A DNA stretch of 39,403 nt from CAWKEY01 sp963848675 (GCA_963848675.1 CAWKEY010000005.1:1-39403), one strand, 5' to 3'. Shown: positions 24,049 to 32,343, counted from the stretch's first letter. Numbers and translations: made by a program. Notes: generated by a model not told the origin, from the sequence alone.

Positions 24049-26235
24049 CTATTTGCCGTTGTTAACTTTAAGAATGATTCCAGCCAGCGGCGGTAAGGTC
24101 AGACTGACAGAGTGCAGCTGATTCATCCAGGGTATCGGTTCGGACACCACCGAGCCATTGGCGATTTGAGTGCCATCGTAACAACCCGAATCCGAGTTGA
24201 AGATTTCTTTATAGGTTCCTGCAGTCGGTACGCCTATCCGGTAATTGCCTCTGACAACCGGGGTGAAATTAAGCACAATGATCAAATCCTGATGATCATC
24301 TTTACGCCGGTAACTGATGACGGATTGCTCGGCATCATGACAGTCAATCCATTCAAAGCCCTGATGATCAAAGTCGTGTGTAAACAAGGCAGGCTGGGCC
24401 CGGTAAAGCTGGTTTAAATCTTTCACCAGGGTTAGGAGGCCTTGATGATGGGGGTAGTCCAGTACATACCAGTCCAGGGACTGGTTAAAATTCCACTGTG
24501 TGCCCTGGCCGAACTCGCAGCCCATGAACAGCAGTTTTTTGCCCGGATAAGTAAACATCATCGTATACAGCAAACGCAGATTGGCAAACCGCTGCCATTC
24601 ATCTCCCGGCATTTTGTCGACTAACGAGCCCTTGCCATGCACTACTTCATCGTGCGAAAAGGGCAGGGCGAAGTTTTCCGTAAACGCGTACAGCATGCCG
24701 AAGGTCAGTTGATCATGATGATAGCGTCTGTGAACCGGATCCTCTTTCATGTATTCGAGAATGTCATTCATCCAGCCCATATTCCATTTCATCGAAAAGC
24801 CCAGGCCGCCAACCCAGGTGGGTCTTGTCACGCCGGGCCAGGCGGTTGATTCTTCCGCCATCATCACGGTGCCCGGATGCTGCTGATGGGTCACCGTATT
24901 CAATTCTCTGAAAAAGTCGATAGCTTCCAGGTTTTCATTGCCGCCGTATTCATTCGGAATCCATTCATTGTCTTCGCGCGAGTAATCCAGGTAGAGCATC
25001 GAAGCCACCGCATCCACTCTTAAGCCGTCCAGATGAAATTCCTCCAGCCAGAAAATAGCACTGGAGAGCAAAAAGTTTTTTACCTCATTACGCCCGTAAT
25101 TGTAGATTAAGGTGCCCCAATCGCGGTGCTCGCCTTTGCGGGGGTCTTCATGTTCGTATAGCGGCGTGCCGTCAAAACGGGCCAGGGCAAATTCATCCTT
25201 GGGGAAATGCGCGGGCACCCAGTCCAGAATAACGCCGATATTGCTCTGGTGGCAGGCATCAATGAAATAACGAAAATCATCCGGGGTGCCGAATCGGCTG
25301 GTAGGGGCAAAATAACCGGTAGTTTGATAGCCCCAGGAAGCATCGAGCGGATGCTCGGTAATAGGCATCAATTCAATATGTGTAAAGCCCAGCGTCTTGA
25401 CATAGTTAACCAGTTCGTCAGCCTGTTTGCGATAGCCTAGGAAATTACCCTCATGGTCGCGCTTCCATGAACCCAAATGAACCTCGTAGATCGACATGGG
25501 TTCATGCAGCCAGTCATGACTGCTTAGGTTTTCCATCCACGCCTGATCTTCCCATTGATAGGTGTCATCGCGCACGACGATAGAGGACGTATTGGGTCGT
25601 AACTCGAATTGCCGTCCATACGGATCTGTTTTGGCGAGCACCTGGTGACTTTGGCGGTTCAATATTTCAAATTTATACAAGCAACCGGCGTCCAGACCCG
25701 GAATAAAGAGCTCCCAAATACCACTGCCGCCCAGGCTGCGCATGGGATGACAACGGCCATCCCAGCGATTAAAGTCACCGATGACGCTAACCCGGCCGGC
25801 ATTGGGCGCCCATACCGTAAACAAAACCCCTGTTATGTTATCGACCGTGTGCAGGTGTGCGCCCATTTTCCGGTAGATATGCCAGTGCTTACCCTCGGCA
25901 AACAATTGCCGGTCAAATTCCGGTAACTGAACGCCGAAATCATAAGGGTCGAAATCGGTGTGTTTGCCGCCATCCTTGTCTACCCAGTCAAGTTGATAAT
26001 GTTCGGGTAATTCGTTCGGTTGGGCAAGGTATTCGAAGAAGTCGGTGCCGGGCACGCGAGGGATTACCGTGCCACCGTTGGCAAAGGTTACGGTTTCCGC
26101 GTAAGGTAAATAGAGCTTGATTTTAAAAAGTTTGCCGTGCGGATGACGACCCAAAACGGAAAAAGGATCATGATGCTTCGCTTCTATGATTTTAATTGAA
26201 TCGGTATCGAGCACGGTGTTAGATAGTTTTTCCAT
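24049..26235 (-). CDS. glgB: 1,4-alpha-glucan branching enzyme
   Basis: GlgB introduces alpha-1,6 branches into glycogen. From ATG 26235 (GAGG 10 bases upstream) it is 728 residues, the same length as the E. coli enzyme. It has an N-terminal CBM48-type region (HDPFSVLGRHPHG) and a second beta domain (GVLFTVWAPNAGRVSVIGDFN). The GH13 barrel follows with DWVPAHFPKDEF, GLRVDAVASML (nucleophile Asp), MMAEEST (acid Glu) and FSHDEVVHGKGSL (transition-state Asp). No glgC, glgA, glgP or glgX is adjacent, so it stands alone here. The frame is open 37 codons further upstream without an SD or conservation. Confidence 0.97.
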   Translation of the reverse strand: MEKLSNTVLDTDSIKIIEAKHHDPFSVLGRHPHGKLFKIKLYLPYAETVTFANGGTVIPRVPGTDFFEYLAQPNELPEHYQLDWVDKDGGKHTDFDPYDFGVQLPEFDRQLFAEGKHWHIYRKMGAHLHTVDNITGVLFTVWAPNAGRVSVIGDFNRWDGRCHPMRSLGGSGIWELFIPGLDAGCLYKFEILNRQSHQVLAKTDPYGRQFELRPNTSSIVVRDDTYQWEDQAWMENLSSHDWLHEPMSIYEVHLGSWKRDHEGNFLGYRKQADELVNYVKTLGFTHIELMPITEHPLDASWGYQTTGYFAPTSRFGTPDDFRYFIDACHQSNIGVILDWVPAHFPKDEFALARFDGTPLYEHEDPRKGEHRDWGTLIYNYGRNEVKNFLLSSAIFWLEEFHLDGLRVDAVASMLYLDYSREDNEWIPNEYGGNENLEAIDFFRELNTVTHQQHPGTVMMAEESTAWPGVTRPTWVGGLGFSMKWNMGWMNDILEYMKEDPVHRRYHHDQLTFGMLYAFTENFALPFSHDEVVHGKGSLVDKMPGDEWQRFANLRLLYTMMFTYPGKKLLFMGCEFGQGTQWNFNQSLDWYVLDYPHHQGLLTLVKDLNQLYRAQPALFTHDFDHQGFEWIDCHDAEQSVISYRRKDDHQDLIIVLNFTPVVRGNYRIGVPTAGTYKEIFNSDSGCYDGTQIANGSVVSEPIPWMNQLHSVSLTLPPLAGIILKVNNGK

Positions 26236-26627
26236 TTTGAATAGCCTCAATGTCTTGGGATAACGTTCGCCAATGTTACCAAATAATGCGTCGGCTGTTA
26301 GATTATTCTGCACTTGTATAGGCCGATGGCTATCGGGTTGACACACTGAAGCACTTGAGGTCTGTCTTATGTCAAGGGAGATTTGCCCCCAGCTACCTGA
26401 GCTGCATCCGTAAAGAGCGGTTTTGATAAGCGCAAAGCTTTATGAATCGAGAGGTGCGCGCATTTTGCCGGCGGTATTGTTGCGAGAAGCGGTCGAATTA
26501 ATCGCGCTTTGTAGGGTTGCGGTGTACGGCTATTTGAATGCCTCGGATACAGTTCAGAAAAACTGAAGGTCTGAACTGGAAACGCCGGGGCAATCGTCGC
26601 AACACTTTGCTATCCACACTGCACTAT

Positions 26628-26656
26628 TTGACAAACACTGAATATATGCGTAAATA
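26628..26656 (+). promoter_or_regulatory. Sigma-70 promoter of the ribbon-helix-helix gene
   Basis: A perfect -35, TTGACA (26628-26633), is followed after exactly 17 bases by TAAATA (26651-26656) as -10. The predicted start falls inside the adjacent inverted repeat. A TATAAT at 26673-26678 is a possible second -10 but lacks a -35. Confidence 0.6.
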
Positions 26657-26671
26657 TTACTCAATAAGTAA
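26657..26671. promoter_or_regulatory. Operator-like inverted repeat
   Basis: TTACT and AGTAA flank CAATA directly downstream of the -10. Such a position fits an autorepression site for the ribbon-helix-helix protein encoded 26 bases further on. Binding is inference. Confidence 0.4.
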
Positions 26672-26697
26672 GTATAATTTAAACACTGGAGTGCATT

Positions 26698-26916
26698 ATG
26701 AACACCAAAGAAAAAGTTCGCATGAGTCTGGATCTATCTAAAGATCTGTACGACCAGCTTGAATCCTTGGCCACGGACTCTCATGCCTCGAAAAGCGACG
26801 TTCTGCGCAAGGCGCTGGGTTTGATGATTGTCGCGGCGGATGCCAAAAAAGACAACAAGAAGCTGGGTGTCTTCAATAAAGACGAGCATTTGGAAAAAGA
26901 AATTGTCGGGATCTGA
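26698..26916 (+). CDS. Ribbon-helix-helix (CopG/Arc-like) DNA-binding protein
   Basis: The 72-residue protein fits a ribbon-helix-helix repressor: a beta strand (EKVRMSLDLSKD), helix A (LYDQLESLATDSHASK), then SDVLRKALGLMIVAAD, followed by a charged tail. The start is supported by GGAG before the ATG. A promoter and an inverted repeat sit just upstream, suggesting autoregulation. Its stop overlaps the likely start of a small membrane protein gene, so the two form a pair. It could be an antitoxin-like component, but the partner does not look like a known toxin. Confidence 0.75.
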   Translation: MNTKEKVRMSLDLSKDLYDQLESLATDSHASKSDVLRKALGLMIVAADAKKDNKKLGVFNKDEHLEKEIVGI

Positions 26917-27301
26917 TTCAGAAAAACATCCGACCGTCGATGTCGGCAAACTCATTGAACGTGGTGATGTCCATGTCAATATCAGTACCCGGGAATCGGA
27001 GGATGACGCACGGGTCCGCCGATTTAAGGAGATCGCAGGTTTTATTCTCGCGGTTTTGTCTGTTTTAGTGGCCATAGGAACCTCGGTTTATCTGATGTTC
27101 TTCTATTCTGCCGCCAGTGCTGACGAAAGAAAATGGGCGTTGGGCACGATTAGTACGGTTCTTGGTGCAGTTGGGGGCTATTTGCTTGGAAGAAAAGGAA
27201 TCTGTCTATTGGTTGCTTTCCCTCATTTTTCGGTTTGGGTTGAAAGATGCAGAAAAACCAAGGAAACAGCTGTCAATAATTGGACAGTTATCGTTAAGTA
27301 A
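26903..27301 (+). CDS. Small two-span membrane protein paired with the RHH gene
   Basis: The same frame is open from 26828, but the plausible start is TTG 26903 after GGAAAAAGAAA, overlapping the RHH gene by 14 bases. The 132-residue product has an N-terminal soluble part (EKHPTVDVGKLIERGDVHVN), a first span (IAGFILAVLSVLVAIGTSVYLMF), and a second (WALGTISTVLGAVGGYLLG). The last 40 residues after GRKG are unlike a conserved tail, and a frameshift there is possible. The layout suggests a membrane partner whose expression the RHH protein controls. I recognise no family. Confidence 0.5.
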   Translation: MSGSDSEKHPTVDVGKLIERGDVHVNISTRESEDDARVRRFKEIAGFILAVLSVLVAIGTSVYLMFFYSAASADERKWALGTISTVLGAVGGYLLGRKGICLLVAFPHFSVWVERCRKTKETAVNNWTVIVK

Positions 27302-27325
27302 TGCGCACGAAATAAGTTCAACAAA

Positions 27326-27353
27326 TGTAGGTGCGGATAAATCCGCATCTACA
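27326..27353. repeat. REP-like palindrome
   Basis: TGTAGGTGCGGAT, AA, then ATCCGCATCTACA forms a 13-bp inverted repeat with one mismatch. The GTAGGTGCGGAT core has the look of the short dispersed palindromes common in methanotroph and related genomes. It lies just past the two-span membrane gene. A genome-wide count would decide. Confidence 0.6.
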
Positions 27354-27545
27354 CAGAAAATTGTTTCTTTAGAGTTGCGCAAGTTATTTGATACCCGTTC
27401 CTAAGGGGCCAACTGATAAAATCGGCCAAAGCAGGCGTTGGCGATTTTGGTCCGAAGGAGATATTTGAAGCCTCCCCAGATACATCTTGAAAGCACTCAC
27501 AAAGGGCGCCACAATTGTGCCGCATAAATTAATCCTGAGTTTTTC

Positions 27546-27806
27546 ATGGGGAATTCATCCGCCAAAGAAAACCGCCTTAATATTCGCTGCGATTTTCGTG
27601 CGCTCGAGTCGCTTGACAAAGCCGCTACTTACTCTCATGCACAGCATTTCAGAATCTGTCTTATCCCACTGATTATCCTTCGCAGAGATAGTGGTGCAGG
27701 CAAATACGGCGAATATCCCAAAGCCATTAAGGTCACTGATGCCGAAATGGCGGCACATAAACGGGAGTGACAGGCGTTTCATGGTGAATGGAGCTACACG
27801 ACCTGA
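27546..27806 (+). pseudogene. Decayed C-terminal remnant of an ISAzo13-like transposase
   Basis: One frame gives YPKAIKVTDAEMAAHKRE, a stop (27768-27770), then AFHGEWSYTT and a second stop at 27804-27806. From memory the C-terminus of ISAzo13-family DDE transposases has a GIKVxDxEMAxL stretch followed by a FHGEWNYT ending, so both blocks fit in the right order and the same frame. The N-terminal part from 27546 (MGNSSAKENRLNIRCDFRAL) does not match clearly and may be rearranged. There is no intact transposase. The flanking 27354-27545 holds one imperfect hairpin (AAAATCG...CGATTTT) and nothing else. Confidence 0.45.
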
Positions 27807-27927
27807 CCATAATTTTTTTTGACAGACTTATTTTGTTACAGCGCCTTAGAGTCCTTGTATTGCCTGTCTCTGTTGAAAACTGCGTAGATACTCTGTTCAA
27901 TTTCAAGTTAAATTTCGCTAATTTTTA

Positions 27928-28962
27928 CTATCCGTTACATTCTGGAATAGCATAAAAACGAGTGTTGTCGAAAGGTTCGTTGTTTTTCAACATGCCGTGG
28001 ATAGCGTGGAGTAGTTTGCGCATAACCGCGCAGACAGCCTGCAATGGTTTCTTGCCGTTAGCCACGAGATGTTGGAAATAAGCCTTGACGTGTGGGTCAT
28101 GCTGTTTGGCGCTCAAGGCCGGCATATACAGGGCAGAACGAATATGCCGGTTACCCGCCTTGGATATGCGCGTTTTTTTGTGAACGCTTTTGCCGGAGTC
28201 GAAGGCCCGTGGGTCAAGTCCAGCAAATTTTACCCATTCTCGATGTGAAAGATCAGGCGGCAGCAACAGCAGTTCGCCCATGAGCGCAATGGCGCTGGTA
28301 TTGCCAATGCCCTTGATGCCGATCAGCAACTGTAGTATCCGCGTGAGTTCGGGATGTTTGCCAATCAAGATCAGCGCCTCAGCCGTTAAACGGTCGATGC
28401 GCTTCTCCAATTGGGTGATGGCCAGTTTGGCGTCCTTGATTACCGCTTTCGGTGTTTCCGAGGTGGCGGTTAGTGCATGCAGATGGTTTTTGGCAGCCGC
28501 TTTCTGACCGGTTAGCGCGTTAATACGGCGGGCAAAACTGCGCAAAGCAATCGACTCATCGGACGGGCGGGTCCACGCGACGAAGTCCATTCTCGCGGCG
28601 TATTCGGCTAAGGTATTGGCATCGACCACATCGGTTTTGCTGTTTTTCATCAAGACTTTGGCAAAATTATGGGCGGCTTTGGGATTCACCACCATGAGCA
28701 ACACGCCGGCATCATGAAGGGCTAGGCTTAAGTCAAAGTGATAGACACCCGTAGCTTCCAGGCAGACGATGATACCAGGCAGCTTAACCAGCTTCTTCAC
28801 CAATCGGGTACGATCAGCGGGGGTGTTGGCGAACTTCTGTGGATCGAATGGCTTACCATTCTTGCGGATAACCAGAATCAGTTCCTCGGCACCGACATCG
28901 ATACCTGCGAAAAGCACTGGCTTGGCTTCAGGGTCGATATCTTTAAATTGAATGTTCGTCAT
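27928..28962 (-). CDS. IS110 family transposase (DEDD recombinase)
   Basis: The 344-residue protein from ATG 28962 has the N-terminal RuvC-like DEDD domain, with Asp in FAGIDVGAEE (near 22), Glu in CLEATGVYHFD (near 69), and the paired Asp of KTDVVDANTLAEYA (near 115). The C-terminal Transposase_20 domain begins ILQLLIGIKGIGNTSAIAL and contains WVKFAGLDPRAFDSGKSVHKKTRISKAGNRHIR with the conserved Ser. It looks complete and so may be active. It is guided, by analogy with IS621, by a bridge RNA from the non-coding leader. The frame is open 22 codons further upstream, but the family starts near this ATG. Confidence 0.93.
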   Translation of the reverse strand: MTNIQFKDIDPEAKPVLFAGIDVGAEELILVIRKNGKPFDPQKFANTPADRTRLVKKLVKLPGIIVCLEATGVYHFDLSLALHDAGVLLMVVNPKAAHNFAKVLMKNSKTDVVDANTLAEYAARMDFVAWTRPSDESIALRSFARRINALTGQKAAAKNHLHALTATSETPKAVIKDAKLAITQLEKRIDRLTAEALILIGKHPELTRILQLLIGIKGIGNTSAIALMGELLLLPPDLSHREWVKFAGLDPRAFDSGKSVHKKTRISKAGNRHIRSALYMPALSAKQHDPHVKAYFQHLVANGKKPLQAVCAVMRKLLHAIHGMLKNNEPFDNTRFYAIPECNG

Positions 28963-29165
28963 AATTGTTTGTAAGAATGGGATTAAAGAAAGTAGACTAT
29001 TTACTGGTTCCCGACCCTGCACATGCACCTGCCATCCTTGTGTATACAGGCTCTAAGCCTCTGATACTCCACGGTATGGGTGAATAGGGCGGGGGCCAGT
29101 CTACGCGACAGGCTCTGGTTAATAACCAGTCCTCAGGTCGGGACGGCCTCCCAATAAACTGTTAA
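28963..29165 (-). ncRNA. Candidate bridge RNA region of the IS110 element
   Basis: This non-coding stretch lies directly upstream of the transposase on its own strand, where IS110-group elements encode the bridge RNA that pairs with target and donor DNA. On the minus strand it has several hairpins, including CTGGTTA/TTAACCAG (plus about 29117-29132) and AGGCT-TAG-AGCCT (plus about 29050-29062), and a CTGTCGCGTAGA stretch that recalls the stem region of the IS621 RNA. The exact RNA ends and the guide loops cannot be fixed by eye. Confidence 0.45.
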
Positions 29166-29222
29166 AGCTTACTTGATCTCTTTGTCCAATATTTATTTTA
29201 AATTTAATCATACAAGGCCGGG

Positions 29223-29414
29223 TTATAGACGTAGCCTTAACTCGACAAAGCGGCTGGCGTCGAGGCCCAGCTCCAGTTGTACCGCTTGCTTCCAATGGGC
29301 ATTTAACGGAAGCAGCTGTCCAATATCGAAGCCGGCAAGGAATTCAGTCCGGATCCGATGAATATGTTCATGAGCGTTCCAAATTATCTGCCTCCCTATT
29401 TCAATGACTAAGGT
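29223..29414 (-). other. Unassigned open stretch without a start codon
   Basis: The minus strand is open for 63 codons with protein-like composition (WNAHEHIHRIRTEFLAGFDI and ending LELGLDASRFVELRLRL, stop at 29223-29225), but there is no ATG, GTG or TTG before the helix-like part. It may be the truncated end of a gene cut off by rearrangement beside the IS110 element, or chance. I do not recognise it. Confidence 0.25.
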
Positions 29415-29436
29415 TTATCGGCACAAAGGTTTACGC

Positions 29437-30341
29437 ATGATTCGCGTCGTTCCCGCCGCACTAGCCGTGGCGTCCTTTTGTGCGAAAGCACAGGATCTCG
29501 AACCTCGTGCCTATTCCAATGCGCCCGTCGGGCTGAATTTTCTAATTGCGGGCTATGGCTACACGGGCGGCGGCGTGGCGACTGACCCCGCTTTGCCAAT
29601 TGCGGACGCGCAGGTCGAGGTTCATTCCACGGTGCTTGCCTATGCCCGTTCACTGGATGTGTTCGGGAAATCCGCCAAGTTCGACGTGGTGCTGCCCTAT
29701 GCCTGGGCCTCGGGCAGCGCCACGGCTATGGGCCAATTCCGCGATCGGGAAATAGCCGGCTTTGCCGATCCCCGGGTGCATTTTTCATTCAACTTCTACG
29801 GTGCACCGGCGCTTTCCATCCAAGACTTTTCCAGTTACCAGCAGGACACCATTGCCGGTGTTAGCGTCGAGGTGACAGCACCCGGCGGCCAGTATGACGC
29901 AGAGAAGCTCCTCAATATCGGCACAAACCGCTGGTCGATTAAGCCGGAGATCGGAATTTCCAAGCGCCTGGGGCCGGTGACGCTGGAGTTTGCCGGTGGT
30001 GTCCGCTTCTCTTCTACACTGACAATGGCGATTTTTTCGGCGGAAAAGTCCGTGAGCAGGCACCCGTTTATTCGGTACAGGGACATCTCATTTACAGCAT
30101 CGGATACGGCATCTGGGTGGCGGTGGATGGCACTTTCTACACCGGCGGGCGGACCACTGTGGATGGCATCAAAGATAATAACCCGCTGGAGAACTCGCGT
30201 TTGGGTGCCACGCTCGCGCTTCCAGTAAACCGGTACAACTCGGTCAAGCTCTACTATAGCACCGGTGCCACCGGCCGCACCGGCAGTGACTTCGACATGG
30301 CCGGGATCGTCTGGCAGTATCGCTTTGGCGGAGGGCTTTAA
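29437..30341 (+). pseudogene. Transporter (MetA-pathway phenol degradation family), broken by a 5-bp tandem duplication
   Basis: This is an outer-membrane beta-barrel protein of the Phenol_MetA_deg type. It has a signal peptide (MIRVVPAALAVASFCAKAQD), then NAPVGLNFLIAGYGYTGGG, alternating strands, and a C-terminus WQYRFGGGL. The frame from 29437 (AAGG seven bases before the ATG) stays intact to VRFS near 30010, then becomes nonsense; the true tail (AVDGTFYTGGRTTVDGIKDN, RLGATLALPVN) continues in another frame to 30341. At the junction CTTCT is present twice in tandem (30006-30010 and 30011-30015). Removing one copy restores VRFYTDNGDFFGGK, typical of the family. Its G+C-rich codon use also differs from neighbouring genes. 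The protein is lost unless the duplication reverts. Confidence 0.8.
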
Positions 30342-30390
30342 TACATTTCAACAACATTGATACCAGTGTCCTCAAAATGAGCTGTTCACC

Positions 30391-30876
30391 CTAGGCATGT
30401 TTCATGATGCGGGCTTTTTCACGTTGCCAATCGCGGTCTTTGGCGGTGGCGCGTTTGTCGTGCAATTGTTTGCCTTTGGCCAAGCCGATTTCCAGTTTGG
30501 CACGGCCATTTTTCCAGTACAGGGACAGCGGGATGAGGGTGTAGCCTTTGCGTTCGACAGCGCCGATGAGTTTATTGAGCTCATGCCGGTTCAGCAACAG
30601 TTTTCTGGAGCGAATGGTATCGGGGTTGACATGTGTTGATGCCGACAGCAGCGGGGAAATGTGCGCGCCCAATAGCCAGGCTTCACCGCGTTTTAGAATG
30701 ACATAGCTTTCTTTGAGTTGCGCCCGGCCTTCGCGCAGACTTTTTACTTCCCAGCCTTCCAGCACAAGTCCTGCCTCAAACCGCTCCTCAATAAAATAGT
30801 CGTGTGTGGCCTGACGGTTGACGGCAATGGTATTGTTTTGCGAATTTTTACTTTTTTTGGACTTTTTGTCGGCCAT
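30391..30876 (-). CDS. smpB: SsrA-binding protein SmpB
   Basis: SmpB binds tmRNA and delivers it to stalled ribosomes in trans-translation. The 161-residue protein has a basic N-terminus (KKSKKSKNSQ), the OB-fold core with HDYFIEERFEAGLVLEGWEVKSLR, the conserved GEAWLLGAHISPL, and the Lys/Arg-rich C-terminal tail (GKQLHDKRATAKDRDWQREK) that enters the ribosomal decoding site. It is divergent from the transporter-ratA-rnfH operon. tmRNA (ssrA) is not in the window. Confidence 0.98.
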   Translation of the reverse strand: MADKKSKKSKNSQNNTIAVNRQATHDYFIEERFEAGLVLEGWEVKSLREGRAQLKESYVILKRGEAWLLGAHISPLLSASTHVNPDTIRSRKLLLNRHELNKLIGAVERKGYTLIPLSLYWKNGRAKLEIGLAKGKQLHDKRATAKDRDWQREKARIMKHA

Positions 30877-30979
30877 GGCGTGCGCTGGTATTTTTAAACT
30901 GACGTAAGATGATAATTTTGTTATTTTACTCGATTTACTAATAATAATTGTGTTTTATTAAGAGACGGCGGGTACACAA

Positions 30980-32341
30980 ATGACGGGTACAACAAAAACA
31001 ATTCATGGTGAATGGTCATCACGGTTCGCATTTATTCTGGCCGCCACGGGTTCCGCGGTTGGTCTGGGTAATATCTGGAAATTTCCATACATTACCGGGG
31101 AAAACGGGGGCGGGGCCTTTGTTGTTGTTTATTTGCTGTGCGTTGCCTTGATCGGCATTCCTATCATGATGGCGGAAACGATGCTGGGCCGGCGTACCCG
31201 CCAGGACCCCATCAATACTATGGAACTGTTGACCGAAGAGGCCGGGGCCGATAAAAACTGGCATTATGTGGGCTGGGTGGGAGTCACCGCAGGGGTCTTG
31301 ATTTTGTCCTATTACAGCGTCATTGCCGGCTGGTCCTCCGCCTATGTCATCAAGGCATTTACCGGCAGTTTTTCTAACGCCGATGCCGAGGCAATCAAAG
31401 GCATTTTCGATGCTTTTGTAGGCAATCCGATGCAATTGATTTTCTGGCATTCTCTGTTTATGGCTGCAACCATGCTGATTGTTGTTCGCGGCGTCAGTAA
31501 CGGACTGGAGTATGCGGTTCGCCATTTGATGCCGGGCTTATTCGGGCTCATGATCTTATTGTTGGGCTATGCGATGAGCACCGATGGTTACTTTCAGGGA
31601 CTGCATTTTTTATTTAATTTCGATTTTAGCAAACTGACCAGCGACTCGGTGCTGACTGCGATGGGACAGGCGTTTTTTACCCTGAGCCTGGGCATGGGCG
31701 CGGTCATGGTATATGGCTCTTATTTATCGGCCGACGTTTCAATCGCGAAAACGTCAGTGATTATCGCCGCTATCGACACCATCGTCGCGTTGCTGGCCGG
31801 GCTGATTATCTTTCCGATCGTTTTTACCCACGGATTGCATCCGGATTCAGGCCCCGGCCTGATTTTCAAGACATTGCCGATCGCTTTCGGCACGATGACC
31901 GGCGGCTGGCTGTTCGGGATTTTGTTCTTTCTGGTGCTGACGATTGCCGCGTTGACCTCCTCCATCGCGTTGATTGAACCAGCAGTCGCCTGGCTGGTGG
32001 ACAGCAAAGGCTATGCCCGCGAAAAAGCGTGTATCGCATCGGGATTGGTCGCCTGGTTATTGGGATTGGGGACGGTGTTTTCGTTTAATGTGTGGTCCGA
32101 TGTCAAGTTATTTGATCGCACCTTTTTTGAATTGCTGGATTATTTAACGGCCAATCTGATGCTGCCTGTCGGCGGTTTTGCCATTGCCGTGTTTGCCGGC
32201 TGGATCATGAAACGGCAGCATAGTGAGCAGGAGCTGAACATGCCTACTGCCCAGTATTATCAGCTATGGAAGTTTTTGATCTGTTATGTAGCTCCGGCAG
32301 CGGTGTTTCTGGTGTTTCTGCATGTGGTTGGAGTGCTTTAG
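30980..32341 (+). CDS. Sodium-dependent transporter, neurotransmitter:sodium symporter (SNF) family
   Basis: The 453-residue inner-membrane protein has about 11-12 spans and the family signature GSAVGLGNIWKFPYITGENGGG near residue 20, which lines the Na+ and substrate sites in LeuT-like transporters. The substrate, probably an amino acid, cannot be told from the sequence. The start follows GAGACGGCGGG loosely. It precedes ratA by two bases, so it belongs to the same transcript. Confidence 0.93.
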   Translation: MTGTTKTIHGEWSSRFAFILAATGSAVGLGNIWKFPYITGENGGGAFVVVYLLCVALIGIPIMMAETMLGRRTRQDPINTMELLTEEAGADKNWHYVGWVGVTAGVLILSYYSVIAGWSSAYVIKAFTGSFSNADAEAIKGIFDAFVGNPMQLIFWHSLFMAATMLIVVRGVSNGLEYAVRHLMPGLFGLMILLLGYAMSTDGYFQGLHFLFNFDFSKLTSDSVLTAMGQAFFTLSLGMGAVMVYGSYLSADVSIAKTSVIIAAIDTIVALLAGLIIFPIVFTHGLHPDSGPGLIFKTLPIAFGTMTGGWLFGILFFLVLTIAALTSSIALIEPAVAWLVDSKGYAREKACIASGLVAWLLGLGTVFSFNVWSDVKLFDRTFFELLDYLTANLMLPVGGFAIAVFAGWIMKRQHSEQELNMPTAQYYQLWKFLICYVAPAAVFLVFLHVVGVL

Positions 32342-32343
32342 TC

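Larger units (their letters stand above)
26236..26697. other. Gene-free gap between glgB and the ribbon-helix-helix gene
   Basis: This holds the upstream region of glgB (minus) and, at its right end, the promoter and operator-like site of the plus-strand pair. The middle (about 26350-26600) shows no coding frame I believe and no clear repeat. A 67-codon frame at 26538-26741 has no SD and overlaps the promoter. Confidence 0.5.
27830..29170 (-). mobile_element. IS110-family insertion sequence (approximate ends)
   Basis: The element consists of an intact IS110-type transposase gene with about 200 non-coding bases upstream and about 90 downstream on the minus strand. IS110 elements lack terminal inverted repeats and make no regular target duplication, so the ends cannot be read from one copy; the limits given are estimates between the transposase remnant on the left and the transporter pseudogene region on the right. 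The long leader relative to the trailer points to the IS110 group rather than IS1111. Confidence 0.75.

Noticed and set aside
26236..26346. 37-codon N-terminal extension of glgB
   Set aside because: The ATG at 26235 has an SD and gives exactly the usual 728 residues.
26538..26741. 67-codon frame overlapping the RHH gene
   Set aside because: No SD, basic low-quality composition, and it runs through a clear promoter and operator-like site.
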